Below are positions 60,885-64,000 of a stretch of DNA of 64,000 nt, piece after piece. Both the position numbers and the translations under genes were made by a program. Location of the stretch: assembly GCF_001647025.1 (NCBI RefSeq), contig NZ_LUKQ02000001.1:1-64000 (forward strand). Direction: 5' to 3'. A model generated the notes under the pieces. That model was not told the origin of the DNA and did not search any database. It saw only the letters and a list, made by a program, of their open reading frames with translations. How positions within the stretch are numbered: the stretch's first letter is position 1; each line of letters begins with the position of its first letter. Source of the stretch: Endozoicomonas atrinae (GTDB lineage Bacteria; Pseudomonadota; Gammaproteobacteria; Pseudomonadales; Endozoicomonadaceae).

Positions 60885-61484
60885 TCAGCCAGAGAAAGTG
60901 TGCAATTCCTGAACCGCTTTGGATCGTTTGCCATTCAAAGCTTCAGGCGTTACCCGGATAGATTCATCAATGACAGCATCAATCTTTTGCCGTTCTGCAA
61001 TTGATGGTTTGGTCAACACATAGTTCACCACATCTTTACTGTTTCCGGGATGACCGATACCAAGACGAAGCCGCAAAAACTCACGACTGTTTCCAAGAGA
61101 AGAAATAATGTCTCTGAGACCGTTGTGACCACCATGGCCACCGCCTTGCTTCAAGCGACCAACGCCTGCTGGCAGGTCAAGCTCATCGTGAACCACAAGG
61201 ATAGATTCAGGAGGGATTTTGAAGAAAGTCGCCATGGCACCAACAGCCTGACCACTTCGATTCATAAAAGTTGTAGGATTAAGCAGGCGAACTTCCTGTC
61301 CGCCTATCTGTACCCGGGCAGTCATGCCAAAAAACTTCTTTTCTGGCTGCAGGATTGCACCATGGCTTCTTGCTAACTGCTCAACGTACCAGAAGCCGGC
61401 ATTATGGCGGGTGTCTTCATACTGTGCTCCAGGATTTCCCAGCCCCACAACCAGTCGAATCGACTGTTCCGAAGATTTTGCCAT
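60885..61484 (-). CDS. pth: Peptidyl-tRNA hydrolase
   Basis: Recycles peptidyl-tRNA; 199 residues. GLGNPGAQYEDTRHNAGFWY contains the catalytic Asn and His, FMNRSGQAVG is the second conserved strand, and VVHDELDLPAGVGRLKQGGG then HGGHNGLRDI completes the family signature. It lies 21 bases downstream of rplY, as in most gammaproteobacteria, so they are cotranscribed. Its usual downstream partner ychF is displaced by 4.5 kb. Confidence 0.95.
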   Translation of the reverse strand: MAKSSEQSIRLVVGLGNPGAQYEDTRHNAGFWYVEQLARSHGAILQPEKKFFGMTARVQIGGQEVRLLNPTTFMNRSGQAVGAMATFFKIPPESILVVHDELDLPAGVGRLKQGGGHGGHNGLRDIISSLGNSREFLRLRLGIGHPGNSKDVVNYVLTKPSIAERQKIDAVIDESIRVTPEALNGKRSKAVQELHTFSG

Positions 61485-61505
61485 AATGCCACTGCCTCCT
61501 TATGC

Positions 61506-62123
61506 TTACTCTTCGCCAGCTTCTTCAGCAGACTCTTCGGATTCTTCTTCAGAACCACCACGAGTAGCCTGAACACTGGCAATGTCCAGATCCTGGCCGT
61601 GAGCGAGAACTTCAACGCCCGCAGGAATGGTCAGATCGCTCAGGTGAACGTGACCACCCAATTCAACCTTGGCCATGTCAACTTCGATGAACTCTGGCAG
61701 GTCACCTGGCAGACACTTGATTTCGAGATCCACACGGTTGTGTACGATCGCACCACCAGCCTTCACGCCTACACACTCTTCTTCATTGATGAAGTGCAGA
61801 GGAGCATTAGTAGTGATCTCATGGTCTGCATCAACACGCAGGAAGTCCATGTGCATGGCGAATTCTTTAGCAGGATGACGCTGCAGATCCTTCAGGATAG
61901 CCTGCTGCTTGGCGCCGTCAACAGTCAGGGTCAGAACCTGAGAGTAGAAAGCTTCAACTTCCAGGGCCTTACGAATAGCCTTACCTTCCAGAGTGATCTG
62001 TACAGGCTCAGCTTCACCACCGTAGATGATACCAGGAACCAGGTCAGCACGACGGAGGCGGCGGCTCGCACCTTTCCCGATATCCTTACGCGCTGTTGCG
62101 TTTAAAACGATTGCTTCAGACAT
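61506..62123 (-). CDS. rplY: 50S ribosomal protein L25/general stress protein Ctc
   Basis: Ribosomal protein L25 binding 5S rRNA, the long Ctc form of 205 residues. The ATG at 62123 (GGAG upstream) gives [20 protein letters not shown] then [16 protein letters not shown], the family start; a longer frame to 62204 is not supported. The acidic C-terminal extension ([15 protein letters not shown]) is typical of the Ctc form. It leads the rplY-pth unit. The prs gene usually upstream is absent here. Confidence 0.95.
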   Translation of the reverse strand: MSEAIVLNATARKDIGKGASRRLRRADLVPGIIYGGEAEPVQITLEGKAIRKALEVEAFYSQVLTLTVDGAKQQAILKDLQRHPAKEFAMHMDFLRVDADHEITTNAPLHFINEEECVGVKAGGAIVHNRVDLEIKCLPGDLPEFIEVDMAKVELGGHVHLSDLTIPAGVEVLAHGQDLDIASVQATRGGSEEESEESAEEAGEE

Positions 62124-62294
62124 GATTATCTCCAATATACCTGCCACCACCTTGCGACCAGGCAGAGTCAGGCTTTTCAAACAGAACCCCACAAAGGGAT
62201 TCAAAGGTGCGATATCATACCGGCATGACGTAAAAAAGCAAAATATGTTTCCCGCATCAGACTGGGTATTTACTGAAAATCCACGCTTTCTGGA

Positions 62295-63092
62295 CTATCT
62301 TTCCGGCGAAAGCATAACCGACCGGTTCAACAGCCCATAACCATCAAATGCGATACGGATACTCAACACAATATTCAATACTGCACAAATCACCATACTG
62401 CTGGCAATCCCAAGCATAATCATTATCTGGTAGATGACCGCCTCAACCGGCTCTGCCCCTCCCAGAATCTGCCCCGTCATCATCCCAGGCAAAGCGACTA
62501 CCCCCAATGTGGTCAAGGTTGCAACAATCGGACTCAACGCCGCCTGCAATGCATTTCGTATAAATGGCTGCAATGCCTCATAAAGGCTGGCTCCCAACAA
62601 CAGGTCCCCCATAAACTGCTCATAACGTTCACCAACAGCACTGTAAAAACGCTCAAGCACCAGAATATTACCTGTCAGACAGTTTCCAAGCAGCATACCC
62701 GCCAGCGGAATAAGGTACCGAGTCTGATACCAAGGCTCTGGCTGCACAACCAGAATCATCCCGAACAGCACAATACCCACCCCAGCCAGAAGGCTGAACT
62801 GGGACACCCAGAACAAATGCCTTTTTGATATACCCGCCCTGGTCAAAATGTGTAGATTAGCAACCGTAACCATGACCAGAAGCCAGAAAACATTAAGCCA
62901 GAGACTGTCCTGATCGAAGAGAAACTTAAGGTATATTCCGATCAGGCCCAGCTGCAGAGTCATTCTGGCCACACCAACGATAAGTCCGTGGACCAGCTGC
63001 CTGAGCCCAAGCCACCACAACAGAGCCAATGGCAGTATAAGAATGCCATAAAACAAGGACAGCTGAATCAGGCCTACTCCCCCCTCATTCAT
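62295..63092 (-). CDS. fetB: ABC transporter permease, FetB-like (iron export)
   Basis: A UPF0014/FetB integral membrane protein of 265 residues with about seven helices, the permease of an ABC exporter linked to iron homeostasis and oxidative stress. LLWWLGLRQLVHGLIVGVAR then MTLQLGLIGIYLK, MLLGNCLTGNILVLERFYSA and TLGVVALPGMMTGQILGGAE are family hallmarks. The start is the ATG at 63092, overlapping the stop of fetA by one base, so translation is coupled. It is in an operon with fetA and divergent from a PadR regulator. Confidence 0.9.
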   Translation of the reverse strand: MNEGGVGLIQLSLFYGILILPLALLWWLGLRQLVHGLIVGVARMTLQLGLIGIYLKFLFDQDSLWLNVFWLLVMVTVANLHILTRAGISKRHLFWVSQFSLLAGVGIVLFGMILVVQPEPWYQTRYLIPLAGMLLGNCLTGNILVLERFYSAVGERYEQFMGDLLLGASLYEALQPFIRNALQAALSPIVATLTTLGVVALPGMMTGQILGGAEPVEAVIYQIMIMLGIASSMVICAVLNIVLSIRIAFDGYGLLNRSVMLSPER

Positions 63093-63796
63093 CACACACC
63101 TACCTTTTCATCACGACCGGCTTTGCAGTTATCTGCACCATTCTGACCTTCACCAACCTGGCCAGCAGCAACCAGCACCCGGCGGCTGCAGTGATTCATC
63201 CAACGAGGGTCATGGGACGCTGAAATAACGGTAAACTCTCCCGCCAAAAGCGTCGAGACCACTTTCTGGCACGCCTCATCATCCAGCGCAGAGGTCGGCT
63301 CATCAGCCAGCACAATCTTTCTACCGGTCATCAGCGCACGAACAATAGCCAGTCGCTGCCTCTGACCACCTGACAGTCGATCACAGGATGATGAAAGCAG
63401 TGCATTTTCCAGCCCAAACCGGTCAAACCAGTCAGCTGCCTCTCTCTGGTTAAAAGACTTGCCAGAAGATACCTTCCAGGAAAACGGCCGCTGCAGATAG
63501 TCAGTCACAGCCTCCTTACCGATCTCGGGCTGCTGAGGTATATAAGCCATGGCCTGCCGAATCTCTTTCAACATGCGAACATCCACAGACTGACCTCGAA
63601 AACGGTACTCTCCACGGAAGATATGAACCCCTCCCAAAAGAGACTTAAGTAACGAGCTTTTGCCACCGCCCGAAGGGCCATGAAAAACCAGACTTTCCCC
63701 CGTTGCTATGGTTAAATCCACACCAGAAAGCAAAGGTGTTGAGGCGCTGCCAATAAATGCCCCTTTCAATTGACAAAGCATGACCGGTTCACACAT
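63092..63796 (-). CDS. fetA: ABC transporter ATP-binding protein, FetA-like
   Basis: The ATPase partner of FetB, about 234 residues. Walker A GPSGGGKSSLLKSLL, the Q-loop AYIPQQPEI, signature LSGGQRQRLAIVRALM, Walker B IVLADEPTSALDD and the H-loop VISASHD are in order. The start is placed at the ATG at 63796 (MCEPVML); the open frame from TTG 63832 runs into a palindrome. The C-terminal 20 residues are polar and non-conserved. Iron export is the known role of the pair in E. coli. Confidence 0.9.
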   Translation of the reverse strand: MCEPVMLCQLKGAFIGSASTPLLSGVDLTIATGESLVFHGPSGGGKSSLLKSLLGGVHIFRGEYRFRGQSVDVRMLKEIRQAMAYIPQQPEIGKEAVTDYLQRPFSWKVSSGKSFNQREAADWFDRFGLENALLSSSCDRLSGGQRQRLAIVRALMTGRKIVLADEPTSALDDEACQKVVSTLLAGEFTVISASHDPRWMNHCSRRVLVAAGQVGEGQNGADNCKAGRDEKVGV

Positions 63797-63807
63797 CGCG
63801 CTCACCC

Positions 63808-63828
63808 AAATATCAGAAGTTGATATTT
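63808..63828. promoter_or_regulatory. Palindrome in the padR-fetA intergenic region (candidate operator)
   Basis: AAATATC and GATATTT form inverted arms around a 7-base centre in the 54-base gap between the divergent padR and fetAB genes. It overlaps the likely promoters of both. Binding by the PadR-type protein is inferred from position. Confidence 0.5.
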
Positions 63829-63850
63829 GCAAACGTTATTTGAATCCTTT

Positions 63851-64000
63851 ATGAAAGAAAAGATTTTAAGAAAACTTTTTCTGGGTTTTATCCAGATACA
63901 CGTTCTCAGGCATGCAAACCAGGAACCCTTTTTTGGTGCCTGGCTGATCGACCATTTGAACGACCATGGTTATAGGATAAGCCCGGGAACCATCTATCCA
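63851..64000 (+). CDS. PadR-family transcriptional regulator, N-terminal fragment (runs off the window)
   Basis: An ATG at 63851 opens 50 codons to the window edge. IQIHVLRHANQEPFFGAWLI then DHLNDHGYRISPGTIYP is the first half of the PadR winged helix domain (H.L.HA.QEP..GAWL, then GY.LSPGT.YP). The protein continues outside the window. It is divergent from fetAB across a 54-base gap containing a palindrome, so it probably controls the iron exporter pair. Ligand and full length are unknown. Confidence 0.85.
   Translation, partial: MKEKILRKLFLGFIQIHVLRHANQEPFFGAWLIDHLNDHGYRISPGTIYP

Noticed and set aside
61404-62105. A 233-codon frame opposite rplY and pth
   Set aside because: It is antisense to two universal genes and has no independent support.

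Overview
The window looks like a Gammaproteobacterium chromosome, most likely a marine, host-associated Oceanospirillales member such as Endozoicomonas. This is an inference from three things: a moderate GC content, a Pseudomonas-like housekeeping core (SrmB/RhlE-type helicases, Hpt, Upp/UraA, IbpA, NfsA, TrhO, PldA, L25, Pth, YchF, a PA4642-type protein), and many palindromic TA-flanked repeats in the gaps. No phage, plasmid or CRISPR signature is visible.

Layout. 1-127: left end of an IS256-like element leaving the window. 444-4371: two DEAD-box helicases, then an overlapping SMI1/KNR4 (SUKH) gene and a nucleosidase. 4451-10191: a LysR regulator, an NCS2 purine permease, an MTA/SAH deaminase-like amidohydrolase and an MFS carrier. 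10346-12840: a small membrane ORF, nfsA, trhO and a DUF4250 protein. 12876-16703: a cassette of heptamer repeat, TetR regulator, MITE, DUF4345 membrane protein and 648-residue exported protein, bracketed by an intact and a broken DUF4250 copy. 16854-20633: small metabolic and membrane genes ending in a copper-chaperone pair split by a MITE. 20703-31054: TatD, IbpA, MTH1-like Nudix, HxlR with a divergent nitroreductase, a phosphatase, an exported unknown, an NTF2-like/MHS transporter pair, PldA and NhaC. 31054-35505: threonine aldolase, a PqaA-like protein and unknowns. 35782-39193: STAS protein, uraA-upp and divergent hpt. 39299-47000: a coiled-coil unknown, SdaC- and BrnQ-type transporters, cardiolipin synthase and YfcA. 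47083-51821: carotenoid oxygenase, LysR, FadL and Lrp. 52213-55104: exported unknown, M19 dipeptidase and a Gln/Met tRNA array. 55272-64000: ychF, trpR-mtr, an exported unknown, a Ddl-like ligase, pth, rplY, fetAB and the start of a divergent PadR gene.

How the genes work together. There is a strong nucleobase and nucleoside salvage theme (MTA/SAH nucleosidase, MTA/SAH deaminase, purine and uracil permeases, Upp, Hpt). There are many amino-acid and peptide uptake functions (SdaC, BrnQ, Mtr, M19 dipeptidase) and lipid or hydrophobic-compound handling (PldA, FadL, Cls, carotenoid oxygenase). This fits a heterotroph living on host or algal material. A TrpR operator-like palindrome precedes trpR-mtr, and a palindrome lies in the short padR/fetAB gap.

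The most notable non-coding content is the repeats. One TA-flanked MITE family (B) has three full copies and three remnants. One full copy is nested inside a different repeat (C), whose uninterrupted copy elsewhere in the window gives the empty site. Several repeats sit exactly on stop codons.
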